NCBI GenBank assembly: GCA_903891475.1
Contig: CAITEP010000038.1
Span: 1 to 61,505, forward strand
Length of the DNA stretch: 61,505 nucleotides
Source: an uncultured Mucilaginibacter sp.
GTDB lineage: Bacteria > Bacteroidota > Bacteroidia > Sphingobacteriales > Sphingobacteriaceae
Direction of reading: 5' to 3'
Under the pieces are notes generated by a model, which ran no database searches, was not told the DNA's origin, and worked only from the letters and a program-made list of their open reading frames with translations. The position numbers were made by a program, and so were the translations under genes. The first letter of the stretch is position 1; each line of letters begins with the position of its first letter. This document shows, piece after piece, positions 27,467 to 37,594 of this stretch.

Positions 27467-30400
27467 ATGGATAGTAATAAAAAATACTGGAAAGGTTTAG
27501 AAGAACTGAACCAAACCCCGGAATTTGTTGAGAAAAATAAACACGAATTTGCGGAGCCAATTCCAATTGAGGATGTTTTATCAGGAGGTGGCTTGGCTGG
27601 CCGCACACCAAGGCGCGACTTTTTAAAAGCCTTGGGCTTTGGTGTTGGTGCTGTTTCTTTGGCAGCTTGTCAAAAAGTACCTGTTCATAAATCAATTCCT
27701 TATTTGGTAAAACCAGAGGAAGTTACTCCGGGTATAGCAAATTATTATTCTTCTACCTACGAGGGCAGCGCTATTTTGGTGAAAACCAGAGAAGGTCGCC
27801 CTATTAAAATTGAAGGTAACCCGAACGATTTACTTTCAAAAGGTGGTTTAAGTGCCCAGGCACAAGCTTCTGTACTTGATCTTTATGACATCAATCGTTT
27901 AAAAGGTGCCTCAAAGGATGGTAGCGATGCTAGCTGGGATTCGGTAGATGCTTTTGTTAAGGCAGAACTTGCTGCTATTAAAGCTGCTGGTAAAAAAATT
28001 CGCTTAATAACCTCTACGGTTAACAGCCCATCAACATTGGCTGTAATTGCTGATTTTATTAAGCAATATCCAACTGCGAAACACATAAATTACGATGCGG
28101 TTTCATATACTGGTATTATACAGGCAAATTCAAATAGCTTTGGTAAAGCGGTATTGCCACATTATAATTTTGATAAAGCGGATGTAATTGTAAGTTTTGG
28201 TGCCGACTTTTTAGGTACTTGGATTTCTCCATCTGAGTTTATCCGTCAATATGTTCAAAACAGGAATGGCAAATCGCTACAAAACAAAAAAATGTCGCGC
28301 CATATCCAGTTCGAAACTGGCTTAAGCGTTACAGGTTCAAATGCCGATGTACGCCTGCCTATAAAACCGTCTGAAGAAGGTTTAGCATTAATTAACCTAT
28401 ACAACGCTTTAGCAGGTGTTACTTTAGCTGGTTCAAAAAAGCTGGCTAATGCAAATACAGATAAAGCCATCGCCTTGGTAGCTAAAGAATTATTGGCCGC
28501 TAAAGGTAAAGCCTTAGTGGTTGCAGGTTCAAACGATGTTGCAACTCAAGTATTAGTAAATGCTATCAACTCATTATTGGGTAGCTATGGTAATACCATC
28601 GATTTAGACAATCCATCATTACAATACGCTGGTAACGATGCCGAGTTTGTTGAGTTTATACACGAAATGGATCGTGGTGAGGTTGACGGTGTATTCTTCT
28701 TGAATGCTAATCCGGCTTATGATTACTATAATACAAATGAATTTAAAAACGCGCTTAAAAAGGTACGTTTGAAAGTTTCATTTGCCGACCATAACGACGA
28801 AACAGCTTCATTATGTAATGTAATTGCTCCTAACCATTATTATTTGGAATCATGGGGCGACGGTAACTCATTAGCAGGTTATTACACTGTTGTGCAACCA
28901 ACTATTAACCCTGTTTATGATACCCGCCAAGCTGAGCAAAGTTTGTTGATATGGCAAGATAATCCTGTAAAAGACTATTACACCTATGTAAGAAACAATT
29001 GGGATAAAAACCTATTGGCTAAAGGTGGCCTATCTGGTCAAAAGGGTTGGGAAACCTTGTTGCAAACTGGTTTTGTAAAAGAAACGCCAAAAACAGCAGT
29101 TGATTATAAATTCTCTCGCGATTTAAACGCGGTGGCACAAACCATACTTGACCATAGCAACGCGTTAAGTGCTGGTAAAATCGAGCTACAATTATTCCAA
29201 ACAGTTGCTTTACGCGATGGTAAACGCTCAAACAACCCTTGGTTGCAAGAATTACCAGACCCGGTTTCAAAAGTAACCTGGGACAATTTCGCCGCTATTT
29301 CTCCAGCCGATATGAAGGATTGGGGTTTAGTTGACGGTGACGTGGTTAAACTAACCGCCAATGGTTATACTGTTGAATTGCCGGCTTTATCTCAGCCTGG
29401 TCAGGCTCGCAATACTATTTCGGTAGCGGTGGGTTATGGTCGTACAAGCGCCGGGCCTGTAGGTGATGGTGTTGGTAAGAATGCTTATCCATTCTTCAGT
29501 CTGCGAAATGGTACTTTCCAAACTGCCGCGGTTGCTGAATATAAGAAAACGGGTGAAAATTCTCCGTTATCTCAAACTCAAACACACCACTCTATTGAAG
29601 GACGTAACAGCGTTATCAAAGAGGCTACATTTACTGAATATGTTAAAAATCCTGCTGCTGGCTCTGGCCGAGAGGAAGGGCATAAAAATTATAACGAAAA
29701 CAACCTTTTCTGGCAAGATTATGAGTTAGATAAGAAGCCTTACAACTGGGTAATGGCCATCGACCTGAATGCTTGTACAGGCTGTGGTGCTTGCGTAGTT
29801 GCTTGTAGTGCCGAAAATAATGTGCCTGTGGTAGGTAAGGCAGAAGTTGGTCGCCGCCGTGAAATGCACTGGATACGTATTGACCGTTATTATAGCTTTA
29901 ATGATGACGGTAAAGGTGGAGTAACCGAAGAATCGGAAATTGCCAAATTGGATAATTTGGATAACGTAAAAGTTGTTTACCAACCAATGCTTTGTCAGCA
30001 TTGCGAGCATGCTCCTTGCGAAACGGTTTGTCCGGTATTAGCTACTGTACACTCATCCGAAGGGTTAAACCACATGGCTTATAACCGTTGTATAGGTACC
30101 AGGTATTGCGCTAACAACTGCCCTTATAAAGTACGTCGTTTCAACTGGTTTAACTATTGGAACGATTCACGTTTTGATAACTATCTGAATAACGAACATA
30201 CTCAATTAGTACTTAACCCTGATGTTACTACTCGTTTCCGTGGGGTGATGGAAAAATGTTCAATGTGTATACAGCGTATACAAGCTGGTAAGCTAAAAGC
30301 GAAAATTGAAAAACGCCCATTAAAAGATGGTGATGTTAAAGTTGCTTGTCAGCAAACTTGCCCTGCAAACGCTATTGTATTTGGTAACGCTAACGATCCT

Positions 30401-30523
30401 AAATCGGAAGTATCAATCGCGTTGAAGAGCGAAAGAACTTATTACGTATTAGAAGAACTAAACGTACAACCGGGTGTAGGCTACCAAGTAAAAGTTAGAA
30501 ATCCATTTGAATTAGAGGCTTAA
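27467..30523 (+). CDS. actB: Alternative complex III iron-sulfur subunit ActB
   Basis: A 1018-residue fusion of a molybdopterin-oxidoreductase-like domain (about 75-745) and a ferredoxin-like domain (about 760-1000). A Tat signal with RR at 49-50 (TPRRDFLKALGFG) ends in AAC at Cys68, so it may also be lipidated. The Fe-S part shows CxxCxxCxxxC (ACTGCGACVVAC), CQHCEHAPCETVC and MEKCSMC. In the set CIGTRYCANNC, Thr replaces the second Cys, which is expected to leave a 3Fe-4S cluster, matching the known 3x[4Fe-4S] plus 1x[3Fe-4S] set of ACIII. ActB lies on the periplasmic face of the complex. No Mo cofactor is expected in this subunit. Confidence 0.95.
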   Translation: MDSNKKYWKGLEELNQTPEFVEKNKHEFAEPIPIEDVLSGGGLAGRTPRRDFLKALGFGVGAVSLAACQKVPVHKSIPYLVKPEEVTPGIANYYSSTYEGSAILVKTREGRPIKIEGNPNDLLSKGGLSAQAQASVLDLYDINRLKGASKDGSDASWDSVDAFVKAELAAIKAAGKKIRLITSTVNSPSTLAVIADFIKQYPTAKHINYDAVSYTGIIQANSNSFGKAVLPHYNFDKADVIVSFGADFLGTWISPSEFIRQYVQNRNGKSLQNKKMSRHIQFETGLSVTGSNADVRLPIKPSEEGLALINLYNALAGVTLAGSKKLANANTDKAIALVAKELLAAKGKALVVAGSNDVATQVLVNAINSLLGSYGNTIDLDNPSLQYAGNDAEFVEFIHEMDRGEVDGVFFLNANPAYDYYNTNEFKNALKKVRLKVSFADHNDETASLCNVIAPNHYYLESWGDGNSLAGYYTVVQPTINPVYDTRQAEQSLLIWQDNPVKDYYTYVRNNWDKNLLAKGGLSGQKGWETLLQTGFVKETPKTAVDYKFSRDLNAVAQTILDHSNALSAGKIELQLFQTVALRDGKRSNNPWLQELPDPVSKVTWDNFAAISPADMKDWGLVDGDVVKLTANGYTVELPALSQPGQARNTISVAVGYGRTSAGPVGDGVGKNAYPFFSLRNGTFQTAAVAEYKKTGENSPLSQTQTHHSIEGRNSVIKEATFTEYVKNPAAGSGREEGHKNYNENNLFWQDYELDKKPYNWVMAIDLNACTGCGACVVACSAENNVPVVGKAEVGRRREMHWIRIDRYYSFNDDGKGGVTEESEIAKLDNLDNVKVVYQPMLCQHCEHAPCETVCPVLATVHSSEGLNHMAYNRCIGTRYCANNCPYKVRRFNWFNYWNDSRFDNYLNNEHTQLVLNPDVTTRFRGVMEKCSMCIQRIQAGKLKAKIEKRPLKDGDVKVACQQTCPANAIVFGNANDPKSEVSIALKSERTYYVLEELNVQPGVGYQVKVRNPFELEA

Positions 30524-30547
30524 TTAATTATAATAGAGATTTAAAAT

Positions 30548-32008
30548 ATGTCATCTCATAGCGAATCAATAATAAGAGAACCGTTAATTACCGGTAAAGA
30601 TATTACTTACGCCCAAATAACAAATGATGTGCTCCGCCCCGTGGAGAACATGCCTGGCCGCGCTTGGTGGATAGGCTTTGTTGTTGCTTGTTTGGGTGCA
30701 TGCCTTTGGCTATTTGCCGTAAGCTGGACTTTCTGGTACGGTATAGGGTCATGGGGATTAAATAAAACAGTAGGATGGGCTTGGGATATTACCGGCTTCG
30801 TATGGTGGGTAGGTATTGGTCACGCCGGTACGCTAATCTCGGCCATATTGTTGTTATTCCGTCAAAACTGGCGTAACTCTATCAACCGTTCAGCAGAAGC
30901 GATGACTATCTTCGCGGTTATCTGTGCGGCTTCTTACATTGTTTGCCACATGGGTAGGCCTTGGATGTTTATTTACTCATTGCCTTTGCCAAACCAATAC
31001 GGTTCATTATGGGTGAATTTTAACTCACCGCTTATTTGGGACGTATTTGCGATATCAACTTATTTCTCAGTTTCTTTGGTGTTTTGGTACACTGGTTTAT
31101 TGCCAGATTTAGCTACCATCCGTGACCGTGCCGCTGGTTTACGTCGTAGAATTTATTCTGTATTATCTTTCGGTTGGACTGGCTCTGTGAAAACTTGGCA
31201 ACGTTTTGAAACTGTGTGTTTAATATTGGCAGGTATTTCAACGCCACTTGTATTATCGGTTCACACTATCGTATCAATGGACTTTGCAACTTCATTAGAA
31301 CCTGGATGGCATACCACCATTTTCCCTCCATATTTTGTGGCTGGTGCTATTTTCTCTGGTTTCGCCATGGTGCAAACCTTGTTATTGGTTACCCGTAAAG
31401 TATTAGGTTTAGAGAATTATATTACCATGTTCCACATTGAAGCCATGAACAAAATCATTTTGTTAACCGGTTCAATTGTAGGTGTGGCATATATTACCGA
31501 ATTCTTTATCGCTTACTATTCAGGTGGCGAGTATGAAAGGTATACATTCCTAAACAGGTTTATCGGGCCGTACTGGTGGGCTGGTTGTATGATGTACGGT
31601 TGTAACGTATTGATGACCCAGTTAATGTGGTTTAAAAAAATCCGTACAAACATTCCTATTTCATGGGTACTATCAATTGTGGTAAATATTGGTATGTGGT
31701 TCGAACGATTTGTAATTATAGTAACCTCATTGCATCGCGATTTTGTGCCTTCAAGCTGGGCAATGTTTTATCCAACTTGGGTTGATGTTAGCATATTTAT
31801 TGGTTCAATAGGCTTATTCTTTACATTATTCCTGCTATTTATTAGGGTATTGCCATCCATAGCAATGGCCGAAGTAAAATTGATTTTGAAGAGCTCGAGC
31901 GAGCAAGCCAAGAAAAAGTTGATGGAGCATGAGCAACTTAACGAAGAACAAGTTGAATACTATAAGGAATCATTAACAAAGTTTGATAGTATTGAGGCAG
32001 TAGGTTAA
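30548..32008 (+). CDS. actC: Alternative complex III quinone-binding membrane subunit ActC
   Basis: A 486-residue NrfD/PsrC-like integral membrane protein with about ten helices. The N-terminal stretch VENMPGRAWWIGFVVAC and WWVGIGHAGTLISAIL are typical of ActC. It provides the menaquinol oxidation site and a proton path in alternative complex III. It sits 24 nt after actB, with actD 14 nt downstream. ActF in the same operon is its paralogue. Confidence 0.95.
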   Translation: MSSHSESIIREPLITGKDITYAQITNDVLRPVENMPGRAWWIGFVVACLGACLWLFAVSWTFWYGIGSWGLNKTVGWAWDITGFVWWVGIGHAGTLISAILLLFRQNWRNSINRSAEAMTIFAVICAASYIVCHMGRPWMFIYSLPLPNQYGSLWVNFNSPLIWDVFAISTYFSVSLVFWYTGLLPDLATIRDRAAGLRRRIYSVLSFGWTGSVKTWQRFETVCLILAGISTPLVLSVHTIVSMDFATSLEPGWHTTIFPPYFVAGAIFSGFAMVQTLLLVTRKVLGLENYITMFHIEAMNKIILLTGSIVGVAYITEFFIAYYSGGEYERYTFLNRFIGPYWWAGCMMYGCNVLMTQLMWFKKIRTNIPISWVLSIVVNIGMWFERFVIIVTSLHRDFVPSSWAMFYPTWVDVSIFIGSIGLFFTLFLLFIRVLPSIAMAEVKLILKSSSEQAKKKLMEHEQLNEEQVEYYKESLTKFDSIEAVG

Positions 32009-32022
32009 TAGCAAATATTACA

Positions 32023-32559
32023 ATGAGCAAAACAAAATATATTTTAGGTCTGTTTGCCGATCCTGACGAAATGATGCACGGGATTGACAAATTGCAACAA
32101 AACAGTATTCCAATTTACGATGTATATACGCCTATGCCTATACACGGTATCGACCATAAATTGGGTTTAAAGGATTCGCGTTTAGGTTATGCAGCTTTTA
32201 TGTTTGGCTGCCTAGGTGGTTCAACTATATTCAGCATGGCATACTATATGCTTGTGCGCGATTGGCCTATGGATATTGGTGGAAAACCGTCATTCGCTAT
32301 TCCGGATTTTGTTCCAATTACTTTTGAATGGACTGTATTGTTTACTGCCTTTGGTATGGTGGCTACCTTCTTTTACGCAACACACCTTTTCCCGGGTCGT
32401 GCTCCAAGGGTAATGGAATTAAGAGCTACCGATGATAGGTTTGTAATTGCTATTGACGCGAAAGGAAATGTTCCGCACGAGGATATTACCAAAATATTAA
32501 AAGATGCTGGCGCTGTAGAAGTTAAGCATAATGACAGAAAATATGTTAGCTATGAATAA
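32023..32559 (+). CDS. actD: Alternative complex III subunit ActD (DUF3341)
   Basis: A 178-residue DUF3341 protein with a soluble N-terminal ferredoxin-like part (ILGLFADPDEMMHGI), two membrane helices (about 63-84 and 105-126) and a short C-terminal soluble domain. It is a structural subunit of ACIII anchoring ActC and the cytochromes; it has no cofactor motif. Its stop codon overlaps the actE start by 8 nt, implying coupled translation. Confidence 0.93.
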   Translation: MSKTKYILGLFADPDEMMHGIDKLQQNSIPIYDVYTPMPIHGIDHKLGLKDSRLGYAAFMFGCLGGSTIFSMAYYMLVRDWPMDIGGKPSFAIPDFVPITFEWTVLFTAFGMVATFFYATHLFPGRAPRVMELRATDDRFVIAIDAKGNVPHEDITKILKDAGAVEVKHNDRKYVSYE

Positions 32560-33127
32560 GACGAAAATATTAGGTACAACAGCCGTATTGGTTGCTGCTT
32601 TGATGATAGTTTCTTCATGCAAAGATAAAAGAGATACCGGTTGGGAATATGCGCCAAATATGTACGAACATATCGCATACGATCCTGATCAAATAAATAA
32701 CAACTTTAAGGATGGTAAAACCGCCCAAGTTCCGCCAGCAGGTACAACTCCTATTGGTTTTGTAAGATTCGACTATCCAAATAACCGGGATGGTTATGAC
32801 AAGGCTAGCTTAGAGGTTAAATCGCCAATAGCCCAAACTGCCGAAAATATGGCCGAGGGAAAAGTATTATTTACAAGTTTTTGTTCACCATGTCATGGAA
32901 TTGAAGGACAAGGGGATGGTTTGGTTACTCAACATGGTTATCCTAATCCACCATCTTATTCAAAAGGGCAATCATCACGTGGTGGCGCAATGAAAGATCT
33001 TACTGATGGTAAAATATATCATACCATTACCTATGGCTTAAACTCCATGGGTTCTTACGCTTCACAGCTTAACCCTGATGAGCGCTGGAAAGTAATTATG
33101 TATGTACACCATTTACAAACTTTATAA
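32552..33127 (+). CDS. actE: Alternative complex III monoheme cytochrome c ActE
   Basis: A 191-residue lipoprotein cytochrome c. The lipobox VSSC places Cys23 as the lipidated residue. One heme site, CSPCH at 111-115, has a C-terminal axial Met candidate in NSMGSYASQL. I chose ATG at 32552, which overlaps the actD stop (ATGAATAA), because it gives a proper lipoprotein signal; an in-frame start 21 nt upstream would bury it. ActE relays electrons within the ACIII complex. Confidence 0.92.
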   Translation: MNKTKILGTTAVLVAALMIVSSCKDKRDTGWEYAPNMYEHIAYDPDQINNNFKDGKTAQVPPAGTTPIGFVRFDYPNNRDGYDKASLEVKSPIAQTAENMAEGKVLFTSFCSPCHGIEGQGDGLVTQHGYPNPPSYSKGQSSRGGAMKDLTDGKIYHTITYGLNSMGSYASQLNPDERWKVIMYVHHLQTL

Positions 33128-33139
33128 GCTATTTTTTTA

Positions 33140-34411
33140 ATGAAGACTCTTGATAGTTTTGACAATCACATTGAATTTAAAGGCCCGGCAAGAACCTGGA
33201 GCCTTATCTTTATAGCTATTGGTGTAGTAGGAATAGCTTACGGATTTTTATCGGGTACTAATACCGAGCGTACTTTTGCAAACCTATTGTTAATGGGTTA
33301 TTACTTTACTTGTGTTTGTATTTGCGGTATTTTCTTTTGCGCGGTACAATATGTAGCCCAAGCAGGTTGGTCGGCTTCTGTAATACGTATACCTCAGGCA
33401 ATCGCACGCATATTGCCTTATGCTGCAACCATATTGTTTATTATAATTTGTGCTGGCTTATTTGTTACGCATACAGGTGTTAACGAAGAAGGTAAGAAAA
33501 CAGTAATGCCTTATTTGTACAAACTATGGGCTCTTGACGGTGTAGCTACTAAAGGTACTCCTAATTACGATTCGGTAATTGCGGCTAAAGCAGGTTATTT
33601 GAATATTAAATTCTTTTTAGCTCGTATCATATTTTATTTAGTTAGTTATAGCGTATTGGGTTGGTTGTTAGTAAAATACTCAAATAATGAAGATGAATTA
33701 GGTGGTATGCATAATTATAACAAAAGCTTCAAAATTTCGGTTTTGTTTTTGTTGATATTTGGCTTTACTGTTCCATTGTTCGCTTTCGATACCATCATGT
33801 CTATCGATGCGCATTGGTTCTCTACTATGTTTGGCTGGTATAACTTCGCTGCCCTATGGGTTAGCGGTTTATCTACCATTACTCTAGTAATTATTTTATT
33901 AAAACAAAAGGGTCATTTAGAATGGATCACTACTGATCATTTACACAATTTTGGTCAGCTAATATTTGGTTTTTCTATATTTTGGACTTATCTATGGTTT
34001 AGTCAATTCTTGTTAACTTGGTATGCTAACTTACCCGAAGAAGCTGCCTATTTTTATAAAAGATGGGAGCCTGAGTTTAAACCATGGTTTTGGTTAAACA
34101 TCGTGATCAACTTCGTAACGCCGTTATTTGTTTTAATGTCTCGCGATTCAAAACGAATGATGAAAGTTTTGAAGGTAGTATGTATCATCTTAATCTGTGG
34201 TCACTGGCTAGATTATTGGCAAATGATTATGCCAGGTGCAGTTGGTTCACAATCAGATTGGTTTATGGAAATTGGACCAATAGAAATTAGTATTTTCTTA
34301 GGTTTTGTTGGTTTATTTATTGCGGCAGTGTTAACGTCATTGAGCAGGTTTAAATCATTGGCTCCGGTGAATCATCCATTTCTACAGGAAAGTTTACATC
34401 ACCACATATAA
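33140..34411 (+). CDS. actF: Alternative complex III membrane subunit ActF
   Basis: A 423-residue polytopic membrane protein with about ten helices, a diverged NrfD-like paralogue of ActC. Features of ActF are the GPARTWSLIFIAIG start, DTIMSIDAHWFSTMFGWY and the histidine-rich end (SLHHHI). It supports proton handling and assembly of the complex; it may not bind quinol itself. It is 12 nt after actE and 45 nt before coxB. Confidence 0.94.
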   Translation: MKTLDSFDNHIEFKGPARTWSLIFIAIGVVGIAYGFLSGTNTERTFANLLLMGYYFTCVCICGIFFCAVQYVAQAGWSASVIRIPQAIARILPYAATILFIIICAGLFVTHTGVNEEGKKTVMPYLYKLWALDGVATKGTPNYDSVIAAKAGYLNIKFFLARIIFYLVSYSVLGWLLVKYSNNEDELGGMHNYNKSFKISVLFLLIFGFTVPLFAFDTIMSIDAHWFSTMFGWYNFAALWVSGLSTITLVIILLKQKGHLEWITTDHLHNFGQLIFGFSIFWTYLWFSQFLLTWYANLPEEAAYFYKRWEPEFKPWFWLNIVINFVTPLFVLMSRDSKRMMKVLKVVCIILICGHWLDYWQMIMPGAVGSQSDWFMEIGPIEISIFLGFVGLFIAAVLTSLSRFKSLAPVNHPFLQESLHHHI

Positions 34412-34456
34412 TATTGTTAAATCTGCTTTTTAAAAGAAGTATCAAAAATAATTGAA

Positions 34457-35650
34457 ATGGGTTTTATAAAAGGATTAAATTTAAAAAAGGCGATAACCCT
34501 ATTTAGTATGTTCATACTATTTGGAACCAATATGTTATTTGCCCAAGGTACAGACGCGACCCCAGCAAAGGTTGATTGGTTAGAGGTAGGCTATTATGTT
34601 TTAATGTTCATAATTGCCTGTTTAGGAATTGCGGTTATAGGTAAAATATTAAAGGTATATGATCTATCCCTAAAAATGCAAGGTAAAAAGGGTATAAAAT
34701 GGAACAATTTTATGGCCTTTTTATGTCTTATATTCCTAATTGTGGGTTTAGCCGCAGCATACTGGTCGTTAACTGTTCAAGGCAGCATGACTTTGCCCGA
34801 AGCAGCATCAAAGCATGGTGTTGATATTGATAATATGTTTTTGGTAACTTCATTGTTAACCTTAACTGTATTCTTTATCACCCAAATTTTGTTGTTTGGT
34901 TTTTCATTCTATTATAGAAAATCAGAGAAACGTAAAGCATATTATCTACCACATAATAATACCATCGAAAAAGTTTGGACAGTTATACCGGCCATTGTTT
35001 TAACGGTATTGGTTGTATTTGGATTTTTTACTTGGCAAGAAATTGAAAACAGTACCGAGGTAAAAGGCGATTTGAATGTTGAAATTACTGGTCATCAGTT
35101 TGGTTGGTATTTGCGTTACCCAGGTAAAGACGGTAAATTGGGTACAGTAAATTACACCCTAGTAAATGCTCAAAATTCCGTTGGTTTAGATACAAAAGAC
35201 CCTAACAGTACCGATGATTTACAAGCCGATACCCTTGTGTTCCCGGTAAATAAACCAGTTAGGCTAAACATTCGCGCTCATGATGTAATACACAGCGTAT
35301 ACATGCCTCACTTCCGTTTGCAACAAAACGCCGTTCCGGGTTTACCTACGTTTTTTAAATTTATACCTACCATTACAACCGCGCAAATGCGTGTAAAAAC
35401 AGATAATTCTAAATTTGAATATCTGTTATACTGTAATAAAATTTGTGGTGGCGGTCACTATAATATGCAAAAGGTGGTACGTATAGTTACAGAGGAAGAA
35501 TATTTAGTTTGGATTGCCAAACAAAAACCTTTCCTTAACATTCCGGCCCCAGCCAAGCCAGAAGTAAAAGCACCAGAAGTAAAAGTAGCTGCCTTAAATA
35601 AGGATGCTGATAAAAAAGTAATAGCAAACAGATTAGCGTTAAATAATTAA
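34457..35650 (+). CDS. coxB: Cytochrome c oxidase subunit II
   Basis: A 397-residue CuA-bearing subunit. It has a signal peptide (to about MLFAQ), an extra membrane helix (about 45-65) before the usual two-helix hairpin, then the cupredoxin domain. CuA ligands are visible as His in AHDVIHSVYMPHF and CNKICGGGHYNM (two Cys, His, Met) near residues 324-335. The usual Glu between the Cys pair is Lys here; that position contributes a backbone carbonyl, so CuA should still form. There is no fused cytochrome c domain; electrons likely come from the ActA or ActE hemes. Confidence 0.95.
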   Translation: MGFIKGLNLKKAITLFSMFILFGTNMLFAQGTDATPAKVDWLEVGYYVLMFIIACLGIAVIGKILKVYDLSLKMQGKKGIKWNNFMAFLCLIFLIVGLAAAYWSLTVQGSMTLPEAASKHGVDIDNMFLVTSLLTLTVFFITQILLFGFSFYYRKSEKRKAYYLPHNNTIEKVWTVIPAIVLTVLVVFGFFTWQEIENSTEVKGDLNVEITGHQFGWYLRYPGKDGKLGTVNYTLVNAQNSVGLDTKDPNSTDDLQADTLVFPVNKPVRLNIRAHDVIHSVYMPHFRLQQNAVPGLPTFFKFIPTITTAQMRVKTDNSKFEYLLYCNKICGGGHYNMQKVVRIVTEEEYLVWIAKQKPFLNIPAPAKPEVKAPEVKVAALNKDADKKVIANRLALNN

Positions 35651-35665
35651 TATAATATAACTATT

Positions 35666-37552
35666 ATGTCAACATTAGCAGTTCACGATCATGCTGTAGC
35701 ACATCATGATGAAGCACACGAACATCACCATAAAGCTACTTTCCTAAATACCTATGTATTTAGTCAGGATCATAAAATGATTGCCAAGCAATTCCTTATT
35801 ACAGGCATTACAATGGCTTTTATTGGTATGGCCTTGTCTTTATTATTCCGTATTCAATTAGCGTACCCTGATAAAGCTTTCCCTTTATTAGAAACATTAT
35901 TAGGACGTTTTGCACCTCAGGGACGCATTAGCCCTGATTTCTACATGTCGCTTGTAACTATTCATGGTACCATCATGGTATTCTTTGTATTAACCGCAGG
36001 CTTGAGTGGTACTTTCGCTAACCTGTTAATTCCATTACAAATAGGTGCCCGCGATATGGCTTCACCATTTGTTAATATGTTATCATACTGGTTCTTTTTA
36101 ACTGCATCAGTTATCATGCTTAGCTCCTTTTTAGTTCAAAAGGGTCCTGCTAGTGGTGGTTGGACTATCTATCCACCATTGTCTGCACTACCTAAAGCAA
36201 TGGCTGGTTCAGGCGAGGGTATGACCTTGTGGTTAATTAGTATGGTGTTGTTTGTTGCCTCTTCACTAATGGGGGGCATCAACTATATCAGTACCGTATT
36301 AAACATGCGTACCAAAGGAATGGATTTGTGGAAAATGCCCCTTACTATCTGGGCTTTGTTCCTTACCGCTATTCTTGGTGTGTTGGCATTCCCGGTTTTG
36401 GTTGCTGGTGTGGTGCTGTTAATATTCGACCGTAGCTTTGGTACTAGCTTTTATTTATCTGATATCGTATTAAATGGTCAGGTTCAACCTTACGAAGGTG
36501 GTAGTCCAATCTTATTCCAGCATTTATTCTGGTTCTTGGGTCACCCAGAGGTTTATATCATCATTATGCCGGCAATGGGTATTTCATCCGAAGTACTTTC
36601 GGTAAACTCACGCAAACCAATATTTGGTTACCATGCCATGGTTTACTCTTTAATTGGTATAACTGTATTGTCATTCATTGTTTGGGGTCACCATATGTTT
36701 GTAACCGGCATGAATCCATTCTTAGGTGGGGTATTCATGATTACGACATTAATAATCGCGGTACCTTCGGCAGTAAAAACCTTTAATTGGTTGGCTACTT
36801 TATGGCGAGGTAATATCCGCTTTACACCAGCCATGTTATTTGCAATCGGGATGGTTTCTTTCTTCATCTCTGGTGGATTAACAGGTATTTTCTTGGGTAA
36901 TGCCGCTTTGGACGTAAATTTACACGATACTTACTTCGTAGTTGCTCACTTCCACTTGGTAATGGGTTCGGCTGCCATATTTGGCATGCTTGCGGGTGTT
37001 TACCATTGGTTTCCTAAAATGTTCCGCCGAATGATGGACGATAAATTAGGTTATCTTCACTTTTGGCTAACCTTTGCAGGTGCATATATGGTATTTTTCC
37101 CGATGCACTTCATGGGTTTAGATGGCGTTCCTCGACGTTATTATGCTTTTACTGAATTTAAAGGATGGGAACATTGGTTAACTGTAAACACATTCATTAC
37201 TTGGGCTGCCATGCTTTCAGGAGTAGCGCAATTAGCTTTTGCATATAACTTTATTCACTCTATATTCTGGGGTAAAAAAGCGGAGCAAAATCCATGGAAC
37301 GCCAATACCTTAGAGTGGACAACTCCGGTTGAACACTTACACGGCAACTGGCCGGGCGAAATTCCTACCGTATACCGTTGGGCTTACGATTATAGTAAAC
37401 CAGGTGCTGAAGATGATTTTATCCCTCAAACTGTGCCTTTCTCTCAAACAATGAGTTCAAACTTACCTCATGACTTTGAAGATAATCCAGGAGGTTTAGA
37501 AGAATACAACAAATGGACTGCCGCTCACAAAGCCAGCGAGCCGGTAAAATAA
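35666..37552 (+). CDS. coxA: Cytochrome c oxidase subunit I
   Basis: A 628-residue catalytic subunit carrying low-spin heme a and the heme a3-CuB site. Key elements are LGHPEVYI (CuB His, Glu and cross-linked Tyr), WGHHMFVTG (the two other CuB His) and HDTYFVVAHFHLVMG (heme ligands). The Glu of PEVY indicates an A1-type proton path. The N-terminal 24 residues hold eight His (AVHDHAVAHHDEAHEHHHKA), an unusual possible metal-binding tail. It is 15 nt after coxB, and a very long hairpin follows the stop. Confidence 0.96.
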   Translation: MSTLAVHDHAVAHHDEAHEHHHKATFLNTYVFSQDHKMIAKQFLITGITMAFIGMALSLLFRIQLAYPDKAFPLLETLLGRFAPQGRISPDFYMSLVTIHGTIMVFFVLTAGLSGTFANLLIPLQIGARDMASPFVNMLSYWFFLTASVIMLSSFLVQKGPASGGWTIYPPLSALPKAMAGSGEGMTLWLISMVLFVASSLMGGINYISTVLNMRTKGMDLWKMPLTIWALFLTAILGVLAFPVLVAGVVLLIFDRSFGTSFYLSDIVLNGQVQPYEGGSPILFQHLFWFLGHPEVYIIIMPAMGISSEVLSVNSRKPIFGYHAMVYSLIGITVLSFIVWGHHMFVTGMNPFLGGVFMITTLIIAVPSAVKTFNWLATLWRGNIRFTPAMLFAIGMVSFFISGGLTGIFLGNAALDVNLHDTYFVVAHFHLVMGSAAIFGMLAGVYHWFPKMFRRMMDDKLGYLHFWLTFAGAYMVFFPMHFMGLDGVPRRYYAFTEFKGWEHWLTVNTFITWAAMLSGVAQLAFAYNFIHSIFWGKKAEQNPWNANTLEWTTPVEHLHGNWPGEIPTVYRWAYDYSKPGAEDDFIPQTVPFSQTMSSNLPHDFEDNPGGLEEYNKWTAAHKASEPVK

Positions 37553-37594
37553 TTACAATTACCTCAATAGTTTAAAAGGTTGAGTTTTTATAAA

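Noticed and set aside
29463..29729. Open frame in an alternative frame within actB
   Set aside because: It overlaps the conserved ActB coding sequence and its translation has no recognisable features.
34457..35650. Lys in the CuA loop (CNKIC) as a loss of CuA
   Set aside because: That position contributes only a backbone carbonyl; both Cys, the His and the Met ligands are present.
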